Source: Chamaecrista fasciculata (taxonomy: Eukaryota; Streptophyta; Magnoliopsida; Fabales; Fabaceae). Taken from it: DNA of 64,000 nt. Position 1 is the first letter of the stretch, and each line of letters opens with the position of its first letter. Below, piece by piece: positions 10,678 to 24,345 of the stretch. The stretch spans positions 235,312 through 299,311 of the forward strand of contig QANZ01012086.1 of the NCBI GenBank assembly GCA_003254925.1. The letters are read 5' to 3'. The notes beneath the pieces are model-generated. The model was given only the letters and a program-made list of their open reading frames with translations, did not search any database and had not been told where the DNA came from. Position numbers and translations under genes: made by a program.

Positions 10678-13242
10678 CTAAGGATCAGGTTGGCCAGCAA
10701 TGGCCTCATCACTAGAGCCATAATCGTCTTCACTCAGCTCCTCGTCACTAGATTTTTCCTCATGGGAAGCTCCAACATCTTCTGCCTTGGCATATTTTTC
10801 ACAATATTCTGTAAGTTAGAAGCATAGTTATTTGCTTGTTATGTCCCCAAAAGAAATATAGATGAAACCAGCTATATAGAACAGAAAAGCAAATTAAGAC
10901 ATCATGGTAAACATCTGAGTCTCTGGTTTCTCAGGCAAATAGAGAGACACTTTACGGAGCCAGCTAAGAATATGAGAATTTGCAAAAGCAATCAGATTCT
11001 AGATACAAAATTGAATATCAGGAAAGTATATGATCAATTTGCTAGTGCCGCAGCCTGCAGGTACATGTCATTCAATGCTCTCGTTGATCTCCATTTAGTT
11101 ATAGGTATTAATTTCCGATGCTAAATTATATTGTTCAACCACTTGCTTAGCAAGTATACCTGGCCAGTTGGCCACCAAGAAGTCATGTGTCCGCTCTAAC
11201 AGTATATAACTCAATCAGATTAGGATGCAGATCTGAGTGAAGCAGTAACATAACATTAAATGAAGACGGCTAGCATTGATCAGAAACTCAACCTAGAACC
11301 AGGTTTGGGTTCAAACTTCAATAACAAGCTAAACTCTTAAAGTCAGATCAGCCCAGTAATGAGAAAGACATCTGAGTTTAAAAGCGTGAGAAGCAACTGT
11401 TAATCAGAAACTCTCAATTTTTAATATGGAAATGAAAAACTTCTCTCACTAGCAGTCAGTTGTTAACTTAAAATTGAGTACAATGTAGTCACATATTCAA
11501 GCCTGCCATAAAACTCATGACATTTGTGAAATCAGAGTTTCCCCTATGGTAACTCAAAAGTCCAGTGACAACATCTGAGAACTATGAATTAAAGAAGAGG
11601 AAGGTATTCTTTGTCTGGGTGAAAATTTCTTTTGGATGGGAGGAAGCAGGTTGGTTGATACACTTGACATAAATCGCCACCAAGTAAAATAACCTTGAAT
11701 TTTCAGGTTCGTCATTTATAGCTTTTCATTGAAAAACGTGTAAACTTGAAAATTAAAATTAAAATCCCAAAAAACTGCCACTACAGTTGGAGTTAATGGT
11801 TCATGGAGGCCCTCTACATATAAATTACCTAAGCACATAAATAACGTTGTAGTTGGTACCAACTATCAGGGAAACTGAACAATTACTACCTTTGACTCTT
11901 TGATCATATGCAGTGCGATCACGCATCATCAATGCAGCAGCTTCACCATTCAACGGATCTGATGGGTTAGGGTACAGAAGAAGTTGGGGAAGAAACACTT
12001 CAAATACGTTGACAAGGTCTGGAAATAAAGATTGAAGAACAGAAAAAAGTGTCAAATTCAAACTAGTGTAACAAACAAAAGCAAGCATCAGTCGAAGGCA
12101 TAGTCTATGTGTAACTTACCAAACATGGGACTCCAGGTCTGGTTTATAACATCTAAACAAACTGAGCCAGACCTAAATGTCAGAAAAAAAAAACATATTA
12201 GTGAGCTACTAAGTTTTGCAATTTGTCTGTGGAATAGAGATTCGTAGAGGGCCATAAAGCAGCCTAAAGAAAGAGCACAAGTAAGGGAGCTTTGGAAGCT
12301 GTAAGCTTACATTTCATCAACATTAGGATGGTATATTTTGTTGACAAACCCAATGGATGGAGATTTATAAGGATAAGCATCAGGTAGCTCTACCCTTATC
12401 TTCCATACACCATCGTTATAAGGACCTGCACATCATCTCCGAAAAACAAAACAAAACAATAAAAGAAGGAGAAATCACCATAGCCTGTAAGTTTTGAACC
12501 AGGCATCGATACTGATAAAATTAATCTTCACAAAAACATTTAACCTACAACATCTAAGTACAGGTTTAGCTGACTGAATGGTCAGACACACATCATAGTT
12601 GATTTAACTCGTCAAAATCAGTGAATAAAAAGAAAAGGAAGAGGAAGGGTATCAAAATAGTAAAGAAAATAGTGGGGGGTTCTCCTCAAGACCACAAGGG
12701 AGTAGTCTAGTTCAGAGGTCATCAGCTCTTGTATGCTGATCCAGATTACAGGCACACAAGAGTGTCAAGAGGAGATTAAGAAAAAAAAACAAAGAGTAAA
12801 GTAAAACCCACATTGAATTCGTAGTCTAATACAGCACACAACTGAAAATACATCAAGGAACAGTTTTTGATCGGGACAGGAAATAATTCAACTAAGATAA
12901 CAAGATGAAGAGCTCAATCGATGAAAGAGAAGCACAAAGAATATGGCGGAAAGTAAAAATGAGTGTAAATCAGATGAAGGGGATGAAATTAACTGTCTTT
13001 GGGACCGTGAAAATGCACATAAAACTCCTGCATGCCATCATTGATCATCTCCACCTTGTAATCGCTCATCATCCTGATTCATTTAAACCCCCAATCAATA
13101 AATTCAGATGGGTAATCTCAAATAAAAAAGAAAGAAAGAAAGAAAGAAAGAAAAAAGAAATTCAATTCTGAAAACAAAAACAAACAAAAAAAAGTTACAG
13201 TTTCATCAAGTCCATCTCTCGGCGTTTGCTGGGGGAAGACAT
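10678..13242 (-). CDS. Ubiquitin-conjugating enzyme E2 (UBC4/5/6 group, UBE2H/Ubc8-like)
   Basis: Six exons on the minus strand: 13199-13242, 12994-13073, 12311-12425, 12120-12172, 11890-12018 and 10678-10808. They join in phase to 183 residues starting [20 protein letters not shown]. The UBC fold is complete: HFHGPKD, the [10 protein letters not shown] loop, KIYHPNVDE, and the active-site motif [15 protein letters not shown] with the catalytic Cys in GSVCLD. After the fold comes an acidic tail ([16 protein letters not shown]) typical of Arabidopsis UBC4/5/6 and yeast Ubc8/human UBE2H. The enzyme accepts ubiquitin from E1 and passes it to substrates or RING E3s. Length is close to the family's 183-187. 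Intron 1 contains a GAAA microsatellite. Confidence 0.93.
13127..13158. repeat. GAAA microsatellite in intron 1 of the E2 gene
   Basis: An AAAG/GAAA tract of roughly seven units lies 41 bp from the exon 1 donor of the E2 gene. A shorter similar tract is in the upstream flank near 13322-13339. Confidence 0.85.
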
Positions 13243-14176
13243 GGTTGAAGCTTGTGTGGTCGGCGAGAGGCTGAGAACAAAAGAAGAGAAGAAGGAGAAG
13301 ATAAACGCTTCCTCCACAAACAAGAAAGAAAGAAAGAAACCCAAAGCGGTTCAGAAATTAAAGAGAGTGTAATTGGGGCTGCCTCTGTATATATTAAATT
13401 ATTAATTTTAATTATTTATATTTATTTATACGAATTACAGTCAGTAAGTTTGTGCTCAGCGAGTTACGTGTTAAATCAATTTCCTTGGCTTTCCGTGATG
13501 TTCCAGGAATGTTTATTATATTAATTATACAATCTTATTATCTTTATTCATGAAAAATTAAAGGAAAAAAAAAAAAGTGATAATGTCAATTTTTCAGACA
13601 GCTTTCCGACCATTTGGCCATTCCCATTATCTTTAGATACATGAACGGCATCATTCTCTATGATATTGGCGTCGAGATTTGTTTTCCAAATGTAAAATTT
13701 GAAAACAGAAATTACTACATAACTTTTACTTGGTTTAGTTTAGTTTTTAGGATATTCTAAAGCTATGGGTTACGAAATGTGAATTATCTTAATATTTAAA
13801 ATAATAATTTCAAGCTTTACACATGAACAAATAAATTGGAAGATTAATATTTTTATTATCTTAGAAAAATAAACTAATATAATATTTTTAACCAATATAA
13901 ATAATAACCATCATCATCATATTTTCTATCTAATTATTGTTACGATCCCTCGTATATAATTTTAAATTTGATTATTGAACTATTTTTTATAAAAAAAAAG
14001 ATTATTGAACTAGTTAGAACATTATTTCACGATTTAACAATTTAATTGTAGTTAAATTGTGACAATAATTAAATATATATATATATATAAATTATATATA
14101 AAAAAATCAATATAATAAATAATATATTTATTATAATGTTATCTATTTTGATTTTATAAAAACAATAGTTTTCACA
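13243..14176. other. E2 5' flank and intergenic
   Basis: The first 120 bases are probably the 5' UTR of the E2 gene on the minus strand. The rest is AT-rich with no supported gene. Confidence 0.5.
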
Positions 14177-14185
14177 TTTATTTTA

Positions 14186-14658
14186 GGCCAAAGTCCTATT
14201 TTGATCCCCTATGTTTATTCAAAATTCTATTTTGGTCCCTCAAGTTTTTTTCATTTTTTTTTTGATCTCTCATGTTTGCTTGAGGTTCCACCGTTAGTCC
14301 CTGACTCTTTTCCATCAACTTTTTTCATTAAAAAAAGAAAAAAAAAACTAACTTTCATCTCCCAACAATTTTACTCTTTTGCATTAAGGTTCTTTCCTTT
14401 TGTAGTAAGAGAGCAAAATTGTCAGGAGATGAGAGTTAATTTTTCCCCTTTTTTTTAATAGGAAAAGTGGATGAAAAAGAAATAGAGACTAACGGTGGAA
14501 CATTTTAAAAACTTGAGGGACCAAAACAAAACGAAAAAAGCTTGAGGGACAAAAACGAAACTTTGAGCAAACATGAGAGATCAAAATGGAACAAAAAAAT
14601 TTAAGGGACCAAAAAGGAACTTTGAGCAAACTTGAAGAATCAAAATAGAACTTTGGCC
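14186..14658. mobile_element. MULE-type foldback MITE (473 bp)
   Basis: It starts GGCCAAAGTCCTATTTTGAT and ends in ATAGAACTTTGGCC, and the arms are inverted along most of the length with repeated 'gatccc/ggaccaaa' units. An exact 9-bp target-site duplication, TTTATTTTA, flanks it at 14177-14185 and 14659-14667. The 9-bp duplication and long arms point to a non-autonomous Mutator-like element. Confidence 0.85.
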
Positions 14659-15059
14659 TTTATTTTATAAAATATCTCAAAATGTTTTTATTCTCTAAAG
14701 AGTTATTCACATTTTCTGTTGTAATTTATTATTGTTTTTAAATTAAAATTATCATAAATTATATTATATATTTAACATTTCAAAATTTAATCTTCAAATA
14801 TTAAAATAAATAGTTTAATATGTTGGTACCAAAAAAAATATCATAAAATGACATAATTCTAGCCTTGAACTTTTAAAAAAAAAGAAATAATTTTATCAAT
14901 TAGCTCAAGTGCTCAACTACTAAACTAACTAATTTTTATTAAGTTTTATGATCTTTGATGGCTTATTTAAACTATTGATTTTATGATTATTTTAAAACAA
15001 ATTAAATATTAATTATCGATCTAACTAATTAATTAGTCCATTTCTATCAACATGCAAAT

Positions 15060-15664
15060 TAGGGATGAGCATGAGTTGGATTCAGGAAAAATCTCAACCC
15101 AACCCACACATGAATCTGCAAGTTGAGTTGGGTTGGGTTTTGTAATTTTTAAAATTCAACCCGAACCAACCCAACCTGCAAATTGTGGATTAAGTTGAGT
15201 TGAACTTGCGGGTTAAATTTGTAATTTTTTTAAAAAAATATTTTTTATTTTCATAAAAAAAATATATTATTTTAAATTTATGAGTAGTAAATAAAAAGGT
15301 TTACACATAAAAAAAGTTTAAAAAATATAAATCAATTAAAATACACTAATTGAAATATATAAATGTAATACATATATGTAATCATGTAAATTTTAAAATC
15401 AAAATATCTTATTTATAAAGAACTAACAATATAAATACATAAAAAAATATATAAAAATATATAACAAATACATACATATATAAAAAAAATAATTTTTTAA
15501 AAAAATTGATGTGCGGGTTGAAAAAATACGAACCCACCGCAAGTCTGCAAGTGTGCGGGTTGAAAAATTTAAACCTAATTCAACTTGCGAACCCGAAACA
15601 ACCCAATCCACAGTTACGGGTTGGGTTAACTTTTGCGGGATTACAAGTTGAGTTGTTCACCCTA
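15060..15664. mobile_element. hAT-type MITE (605 bp)
   Basis: It begins TAGGGATGAGCATGAG and ends GTTGTTCACCCTA, with short, imperfect inverted ends and arms rich in CAACCC/GGGTTG. An exact 8-bp duplication, ATGCAAAT, is present at 15052-15059 and 15665-15672. An 8-bp duplication with TAGGG-type ends fits hAT. No transposase frame is present. Confidence 0.82.
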
Positions 15665-15672
15665 ATGCAAAT

Positions 15673-16433
15673 AAAACCTTATATTATTATATTATTGAAA
15701 TGGTTAACAAAATACAGTTTTACTCTTAACTCTAATGACACACTTAGTAAAGTTTTAATTATTTTTTTGATATAATTTAATTATTAAGGATAAATAGCAC
15801 TGTTTAAAACTTTAAATTTTACCGAGACACATGGAAATGGAATAAAGTCAAAGGAATCTTTTCTTAAATAATAACTTACCTAATTTTATTGTAAGCTTAA
15901 CATTTTATTTAATTTTATTTTTCATTTTTCTATTCCTATATGGAGTGCGTTGGACATGCAACTTGCAAGTTTTATATCAAAAAGGCCCCACCCATCTTTA
16001 TATTTATAATACGTTTGGCCAATGATGTACTCAATTGCACGTATTATCATATGTGGTTTAATCAAAGTAGTTTAAGAAAGATGTTGATATATCTAATGCT
16101 TATAAATTATTGTCAATAACTTGTCTTTTAGGTTAATATAAAAATGCTGAGAATTCTATTTTTTTAAAGTTATATATATAGTGATGAATTTGAATAAAAT
16201 GAAATGTCAAAAGAAATTAGAGTTATAATATCATGAATTTAAATTTATCATAAGTTTTAATTATAATATAATAATTTATTAATTAAAAAATAGTACTTTT
16301 ATTTTTCATTTATTTATTAATAGTATTTGAAATTGGTTTTATTTTTATGAAATTAACAAATAAAGTTTAGATTTAAATTTATAAAATCATTGTTCAAGAG
16401 AAATTCAATTATTAATTGATATTGTGTAATGTA

Positions 16434-16466
<33 letters not shown>

Positions 16467-17520
16467 CAATTAAATAGTTACGTAGTACCGAACCATCATT
16501 ATTTATTTCAATTATTTGGTTATCCATACAGTGTAAAATATCTACAATCATGGATCCCCTGAAATTAGTATTTTGTACTTTCTAAATTTTCTAAAGTTCA
16601 TTATATGACAATTATTGATGGATTCACATTTCACAGTTCAAATAACAAGTATATAAATCTAAATATAGTGTGCTTTATGCATAAGAGAGAACTTTAAAAA
16701 ATATTAAAAAAAGAACTCAAGAAATTGATTTTCCTATATATAATAATTATACGTTAAGAGGGTAAAAGCATAAAAAAAGGAGTGTGCCTGTACAAGCTTA
16801 GACTTTAAGGGAGGAATCAGTATGTGCAAAAATAAAATGACATTACCCTTGAGTTATCGACTTCTTCAAAAGTACGGTGTTGATCACCATTAACATTGAA
16901 CCAAAAATCCGATTCTTTTGGCAATGACTTCATTGACACTCATTCCACGCATGGTTAAAAGTCTTTCTTTTTTTAGAAAGAAAAACTTCAATTTGCCAAC
17001 ATAAAGACTCTTGTGCCAACAAAAACAAACACATTGGACAACAACAATAGCAGCATCATAAACTTGATGTAAACAATTTTCGAAGCAAAACTGAGTGCCA
17101 TTGGCACCATACAAATTGTATGACTGCAACTGTATAAAGTCGATGGTCCCAAGTTTTTCCTATCCGATTCTATAGAACCAGCCAAAGGGACGATACTAGG
17201 TATTTTACAGGAAGCACTAATCACATGCCTAGTATCTTACAGGAAGCACTAATCACATGCCATTCAACTCGTAAAATTAATAGAAGCTTCTGCAAATTCT
17301 GTATTTCAGCTCCATCCATAGATGCTTCCACTACAATGGCCAACTCTCCCACCATCTACCGATATTTCTAAGCAAGTTTTTCATACCAAAATTTCCACAT
17401 TGGTCTGTGGCTTCCCTGTTCCCACTGACCATGGAAAGAGAGGATTTTACTTTAGTTTGACCAAGGAAAATTTGCTCTCCAATGATTCAACCCACTAATC
17501 AAATTGTAACTCCATTTTGT
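15673..17520. other. Intergenic, AT-rich, with ATT microsatellite
   Basis: A perfect ATT run of about 32 bp lies at 16435-16466. Short ORFs at 16890-17224 have no recognisable domain. Sequence just below 17521 is probably the 3' UTR of the ARID-ELM2 gene. Confidence 0.5.
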
Positions 17521-20500
17521 TTACTCCAAATCAGTGCACTGTTTGTTCTGGGAACACTCCAGAAAATTATAACCTGGACCCTTGACAGCTTCCATCCCAA
17601 AACCATCGCTGAGAGATCCAAATTCTAGTTCATCATCACTATCAATACTATTTGGAGTCACACGGTTCTGATATATTCTGCGTTTGATGACAAACACATT
17701 GAAGTAATAGCTTACCAAACTTCTCTTCGTCTTCTTTGGAAAGTACTTGATTGGGAGGCTCTTAATTCGGGCAGGTAGATTCGACATGAAAATATCCTTG
17801 AATTTCTTTTCTTCTTCACTCGTCCATTGAAGCGAAACTTCCTCACCCATACAGTCAAATCCCCAATGGTAAAATACTGAACCCAATTCAAGCTTCAACT
17901 TCATCCTGTTCTCAGCAATGTGAAGTCTGAAACATTCAACAGAACCTTGAACTTGACAGCTACACTTCTCTAGTCTTCTGCTCTCAACAAGATCTGCTTC
18001 AGTATCAAAATTTGGCTCATTATACTTAGGAGACCATACTTGTGTTCCTAACCATTTAGAATCACTTTCATGAATTACACCAGTCCATTTTGGCACTTCA
18101 GCTTGAAATCGAGGACCTACAGCAACTTGCTTTGGGAGAGGATCATCCGTGGATGAGTTGGCTGTTACCTTTGTAGTCAATGAATCATCTGCTGCAGTTT
18201 TTTTCTCTAAAGGAGCATTCTCTGCCTCACTAGTGACCAAACTTGTCAATTTATTTTCATTGGCTGAACGTGAATTGCAACAGGAGCATATTTGAGATCT
18301 AACTGACGACGGTAGCCTCTTATTACATCTTGGCCTCACTGTAGGATGGTGACTGACAGCAACATGATCCTCGTACATGGCAGGATGCATCTTTAGCTTC
18401 TGCAGTCAAAGAGAATGCCAAAACGTTTGGTATTCTACCCTCTTTTTTCAAAAAAAAAAAATCCTAAGTCTCACACATATTCCACCTTGAGCGAAAGCAA
18501 AGGCAGTTTCAGGTGTTCTAATATCACAGCAATAACAATTATACTGATACTAGTCGGACTTCATGACCAAGCATGACAAACTGTTTAGTTCTATAAGGAT
18601 ATTAGAAACCTGACACGTATGGAGATGCATAGATATCACAGAAAAACAGTTTAATTTATAACATTATAAACATTAGAACAAAAAGTAACTGCTGTTTGTT
18701 ATGGGGAATTAGATTAAACCATTTCTTCTAATGAAGATAAATGTCAAGAAATCATTAAACAATTTGTGGCAACCTTGAGTGACTTGGAGCGACCTACATG
18801 CTTAGCTATGGTAAGGACTAAGGACATCACTATAGCTATAGGAGCTATGCAGTGCTACATGTATCAGATGGTAAATGAAGTACATAAATTTCAGTTACAA
18901 ATCACAGTACTATGTAAATTAAAAGCATTGTGATTGCAGCTAAAGCAAAATATCTAATCAATACATGATCTAATTGGTAGCAGAGCTCCACTTTGCAAAA
19001 GGGGGGGAAAAAGAAGTTTTAATCCTTCAAATAAACCTGCCATTTAGGGTTTAAGAAGATAGATGAAGTTTGGGGACTTAATAACTGAAAGGAAACTATT
19101 GGACAAGAATAATAACAAGAATAATAATCTGCGGGTAGAGTAATCCTGTCAATTGGCTATTCAAAGTTTGGGTGATCAGCAGCCGACAGGGTTCTTCGTA
19201 GCAGCAAGACCAACATACTACCAAGCAATTACAACACAAGCACAATCAAAAAATTAAAAATAAAAACCAAGTGATTAAGAATATTGGACACTCAATTTCC
19301 TATAGTGGAGACTGGAGACTAAACATTTGCTGAACATGCTTACTTTTAGATCACAAGTTCCTCTCTTGGTAATTAACTATGAAACCACAAGTTTTAATTT
19401 CAGGCAACAATTTTCACCAATCTAATGAGATTATTACTTGCAAAGTTCAAAAATTGCTTTTCACTCTCCGACCAACAATATAATGACAATGAGCTTTGCA
19501 AGTTCAGAAATAACCATATTAGGACCTTACAGATCTCATGGTTAGCATGCTTGTGACATTAACTGGAAGATTACAGAGATGGGATAACATATAAGCATAA
19601 CTCAGGTGTTCCTTGAAAGGGTTCTTTTCTCATATTACTAAAATACCAGCAGATGTTATTGAGGCAGCAAACAATAACCATTATTGAGTGATTTCATCTT
19701 GAGTTCTCATAATTGTTTTTCTCTAAACTCTTAAAATATTTTTAAAGCAATGTTGAATGCCCTAAGATGTTATTGAAGCAGCCCCAGATTTGCCAGACAG
19801 ACAGCATCTTGGGTTTCCAGATACTCAATCTTGGGTTTGCAGATAGCATCTTTGAGTTTAGATTGAGGATAATTAAAAGGGAAAAATATAGGAGATAGTT
19901 GTGTTATCTTCTCATTGTTTTGAAAGCTAAAGTTTGAATGGGAGTATAATGAAAGATTAAGTCATCCTTTACAAATTTAACATACCACAATTTGAGTACT
20001 TGAGAGGGAGTATTAAAATCCAAACAAGGGAAGAGATGAGAAGCTAATTTTTCCTTACCTTCCCTTCCCTTCCCTTGTCCTTCAATTTCTTCCCTTTCCC
20101 TTTCCTCTTAATTCTCATACCTGCCAGGAAGGCTGCCCAGAGTTCGGTTGAATCTGCGACTTCAGCAACACTGCCTCTTTTGCTCTCAGTATCTGGACCC
20201 AAAAGTCTTTGCCTTTGCACTCCTTCCACTTAGACGGTTCTGGTATTGGTCCAATTGAAGGATCAAGAGGATGCTTTGCTGTTTGTCTGATCCAGTTCAG
20301 CATAGCAGATAATTCTTCTCGTTTGCGCTTGCGAGAACTATGTTTCTTCTTGGTATCTTCTGAGTCCAGGTTAGCAAGAGCATCCTCAATACCGTTACCA
20401 CCATGGATACTGTCATCATTCTCGCATACAATAGGCTGACATTTTTGGTCCAATAAATCCACTTCATTCTTGTGATTAACCAAGTCAATGTATTTTGTGA

Positions 20501-21080
20501 TTTTTCTTGAATCCAACCGGACAGGTACATCATCTTTCAACTTGGGGTTTTGACACAATAAGCTTCTAAACATCTTTTCTAGCTCCAATGGCATAGACTT
20601 AAAACCCCAACTGCACCCATTAATCCCACTAATGAAACTCTTTCCTCCACAAATCTTACCGAGCCATCCTTCAAACTCATTTAAATACCTGTCATAAACC
20701 AATTTCAGGGAAGCCAAAACTTCAAGGTTCAAACCCATATCCTTTGCCACAAAACCCCACAATCTTTTCTCGGACACCAAAGCATACCCACCTCTTTCCT
20801 TCACATAGGAAAACAGATTGTATAAATCCAGCGACTGACCGTCACCAAACATTACAGGTACAGGACGAATAATGCCTCTAGAATTCTTCTCCATGAGGTG
20901 AATCAAAAGAAGTTGATCAAACAAGCATTTTCCTCTAACCTCACGATCACGGCGAGCATCACCAATATAATCTTTTACAACGTGTTCAAAGTTAAGGCAA
21001 AGGCCATTACCCTGATATGTACCAATAGATTCATGGCAATCTATGGAAGACCCATTTGCGAAAGTTGACCATCGTGCCAT
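17521..21080 (-). CDS. ARID-ELM2-SANT-like chromatin protein (At4g11400-like)
   Basis: Two exons, 20121-21080 and 17521-18399, join in phase 0 across a 1.7-kb intron to give 612 residues starting MARWSTFANG. Residues ~48-140 are an ARID/BRIGHT DNA-binding domain (FDQLLLIHLMEK, GGYALVSEKRLWGFVAKDMG). Around 415-455 is an ELM2-like segment (VGPRFQAEVPKW, WLGTQVWSP). At ~510-560 there is a SANT/Myb-like module (LQWTSEEEKKFKDIF...SLVSYYFNVFV). ELM2 and SANT modules typically recruit histone deacetylases, so a nuclear chromatin role is inferred from domains. Arabidopsis At4g11400 has the same layout and similar length. The ATG at 21080 is the first in frame. Confidence 0.88.
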
Positions 21081-22460
21081 AAGCTTTGGTTTCCTTCGAT
21101 GTTCGTCAACCTATCGTTGAGATCAAGAAAGTTGATAAACTTCCATTAATCTAATTTTAATGTAACATACTAGAAATAATCGGGTTACAGGTGGGCGAGG
21201 AGAGGAATTACATCTGCCAACTATGGGGTGATATGGAAGCAAAGATTCATGAAAGGATGAGTCTGTGGCTATTGAGATAGCAGATTTACCTCATGCCAGA
21301 GAAAAGACAAAGTGGTGCGGCTTTGGATTGGCAATACAGAAGTCGGAGCTCAGGAAGAATTAAGTATTATACATTGATCTGTCCGTCGGAGCCAGATTCC
21401 AGGAATTCAATGAAAATGCTCACAGAAAGCGCAGGGAAAGCACGGAAATAAGAAAGATGGAGCGAACAGAAGATTAACAAAGAAATTATGGGAACAAAAC
21501 CCCAATGTTCTTTCTTGCCCACATCCAGCCCTGGAGGATTTTTATAAAAATATAGGCAACCCTAAAGTTTATTTATTGACTTATTTTAGGGTTAGAATTT
21601 GAAGATTTGGTCTAACAATTTAAAATTCAGATTGGTCCAATGAAGAGAAAATAAGTTTTTTTTTTTTTTCCAAGATATCCCCAGCTCGATAGGCCAAGAA
21701 CTAATCTTTCGCGGATCAATGCTCCATTTAAGTGTTTGCCGCTAGCCAAGTGATTAGTTGATATTTACATACAATTTAACTTAGAATTAAATAAAATATA
21801 TATTGTATTTCATCTATTGGCCAAAAAAAAATATACTGTATTTCATCTTAGTTTATTATTAACATAAGAAGTAAATGAGTAACAACAATCTTACTCTTCC
21901 AATTATAGAAGGATAACTTGTTTCAAAACCTTAACAAATAAATAAATGACACAAAATGTTCCTAAAACAAGAGATGATTATTGTCGTTCTTTTTAGTTTA
22001 TAAATTTCGTCTATAGTTCTTGTGCCTCCGGTCTCTATGGTTAGCGTTTGATATATTAATACGAAAAATTTTAAGATATAATTTGAGGTATGCATATAAT
22101 TATGAGGTGACATAAATTTTTTTAAGTAATTAAATGTTAAAAAATAATTAAAAAAAATAATTTTTTAATCAATCAAAACTGTGTATAGAATCACATCACT
22201 AATTACATGTAATATCCACTTTGCATCATAGACTAACCCTATTAATACATAAGTTCGTTCGAAAGTTTAACTCTTAATCACTTAATCTAGACTAACCCAC
22301 TTTGTATATAGTCATTTTTTTCAATTTATTATTAACCTAAGAAGTAAATGAACAATGATAATCATCCTCTTCCACTAATAGAAAGATAACTTGTTTAATA
22401 ATAAATTGTATGTTTAACCCTATTAATACATATAGTAAAAATTAAAATCAATGGTTTTTT
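21081..22460. other. 5' flank of ARID-ELM2 gene and AT-rich intergenic DNA
   Basis: The first few hundred bases should hold the 5' UTR and promoter. No other gene is seen. Two repeat features in 21868-22430 are listed separately. Confidence 0.5.
21868..22430. repeat. Degenerate ~470-bp-spaced direct repeat
   Basis: A block starting AAGAAGTAAATGAGTAACAA (from about 21868) recurs as AAGAAGTAAATGAACAATGA (from about 22339), each followed by an 'ataacttgttt' motif. A second shared string, ACCCTATTAATACATA, also occurs twice (about 22238 and 22415). This may be an old tandem duplication or paired ends of a decayed element. Confidence 0.5.
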
Positions 22461-22464
22461 TTTA

Positions 22465-24345
22465 ATACAAAGATACAACCCTAAAAATTAAAACGTGAAA
22501 TAATCATAGTTATTAAACGAAAGGTAGGAGTAGGGTAAAAAGTCTAGCAGTTGTCGAAGAAGGGTACATCCCACTTCTCCAGCGACAAGATGGGTGATGG
22601 TTGGTAGAAGAAGCTGATGTATGTCTTGCACTAAAGGTTGGAGCGAAGAGCCCATGGTTGTAAATCGATCTAGAGCCATGAGGTGTCCTTTTTGCTGAGC
22701 TGAGAGGAAGTTGAAGGATGGCATGGATGGATTGTGCTTGATGAGGAATTCTCTAACACACCAGAAAAAGAAGTGCAATTTTCCTTGTCTTTGAACATTA
22801 CGCCAGATGTGAAGATTGGTCCAAACGCCTTGTTTGGATAAGAGAGCAAAAACACAAAGCATTCCTCTGTTCCTGTGAATGAAAAAATGGAGAATGCTTT
22901 CGTTGTGCAGGTGCATCACTTGCAGGACGGATAGTAGCGAGTATGAGGAGCAAAGGGAATGGTAATGGCAGCGATGGAATGAGTCAGGGTCTTGAGTGAT
23001 TGCCGAGCTGCATCAAGATTCTTGATAATGAAATTACATTTAGAAATGACCTGGATGGGGGGTGACAGTTGCACCTCTGGGGAGAGTATGATTACAGGCT
23101 TCCCAGATATGATAAAGTAGAAGAACAAATAGAGTGCATTGGGAGGAGAGGTTGAGCTTAGGATCTGAGAACATGCCAAGAGTTTGGATGAGCCAATGTT
23201 TGAAGTTTTGTATGGAGGGATTGGGAAGCATTGAGAGAGCAGAGCCGAACCAACAGGCACGTGCAAAGGAACAATGCAGAAAAAGATGCAAAAGAGATTC
23301 ATCCACCCCAGAACAAAAGGTGCACATATGGGTGATGTTGATATGATGGGCTTGCAGGACAACAGTAGTTGGAACTGCTGAATGTATAAGACGCCAGAGA
23401 AAGAGAAGATATTTATGAGGGATAGTCAGCTTCCACATCCATTCCCAGTTGGACCAAGAGATTGATGTTGAGGCTGCTAAATAAGCTTCTTGAGATTGAA
23501 GAAGCAGATGGTATGCTTTAGACACTGAATACATGCCATCTGCAGAGAGTTTCCAGGTAAGATGATTCGACCTGTCAAAAACAGAGAAACTTTGCTGCAG
23601 AATATCAGGAATGACAGATTGAGGGTAAACTAGCTGTGAACGTTGATGGTCCCATGTGTTGTTATTGTTGCATTTCAGATGGCTAACAAAGGAAAGATCT
23701 GGGTGGGTGGGATTGTGGGATTGCCACCAGAACTTTGTAGTTAAGGGAGCTTGATTTCCAGAGTGGATTGTCCACCACAGATGACTTTGAATGATGTCCA
23801 AATTCAATGCAAGTCCTTTCCAAGCTATGGGGGGTTGAGAGGTATTCTTTGGAGAAGATTCCAGATTCCCCTTGAAGTATTTCGACAATGTCCATTCAAC
23901 AAAAAGGGAGGTGGGATGTTGGGTGAGCCTCCAAAATTGTTTGGCAAGAAGTGCTTTGTTCATGAGAGTAAAGGATTTGATGCCCAGACCTCCATTCTTT
24001 CCGGGTAATTGTAAAATGTCTTTCTTCAGTAAATGAATAGCTGGACGTGTATTTTTGTATCCCCAAAAAAAAATTTGAGGACTATAGAGTCCAATTGTGA
24101 AAGTACTCTCGTGGGGAACGCAAAAGAACTCATGCTATATAAAGGGAGGCTAGTAAGAACTGACTTGGCTAAAACAAGACAACCCGCTTGAGACAAGAGA
24201 CGAGCTTTCCAGCCGCTTAAACGTTGAGTTATCTTGTCAATCATCTCTGAAAAGTTGGTTTTATGACTGGGAGTGTCCACATAAACCCCTAGGTACTTGC
24301 CGAGATTTGGTTCGTAAGGGACCCCAAAAGTGGATGAGAGAAAAC
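22465..24345 (-). pseudogene. Degenerate non-LTR retrotransposon (LINE), 3' part of ORF2
   Basis: On the minus strand, frames 24280-24026, 23963-23040 and 22919-22488 give consecutive pieces of a plant LINE ORF2 broken by frameshifts and stops. The first is the end of the reverse transcriptase and its linker (GKYLGVYVDTPSHK, LSGWKARLLSQAG). The second starts MNKALLAKQFWRL and contains a zf-RVT domain (WKLTIPHKYLLFLWRLIHSA..CTFCSGVDESLLHLF). The third is a weak RNase H-like tail (FFWCVREFLIKHNPS). The RT catalytic core is missing, so it is 5'-truncated, as usual for LINEs. A T-run at about 22454-22463 could be the poly(A) remnant. It cannot encode a working protein. Confidence 0.8.

Noticed and set aside
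13252..13524. 90-codon ORF upstream of the E2 gene
   Set aside because: It lies in the promoter and leader of the minus-strand E2 gene and is low-complexity (GAAA-rich).
22916..23362. Minus-strand ORF of 148 codons as a separate gene
   Set aside because: It overlaps the LINE remnant in another frame and shows only RNase H-like leftovers after a frameshift.
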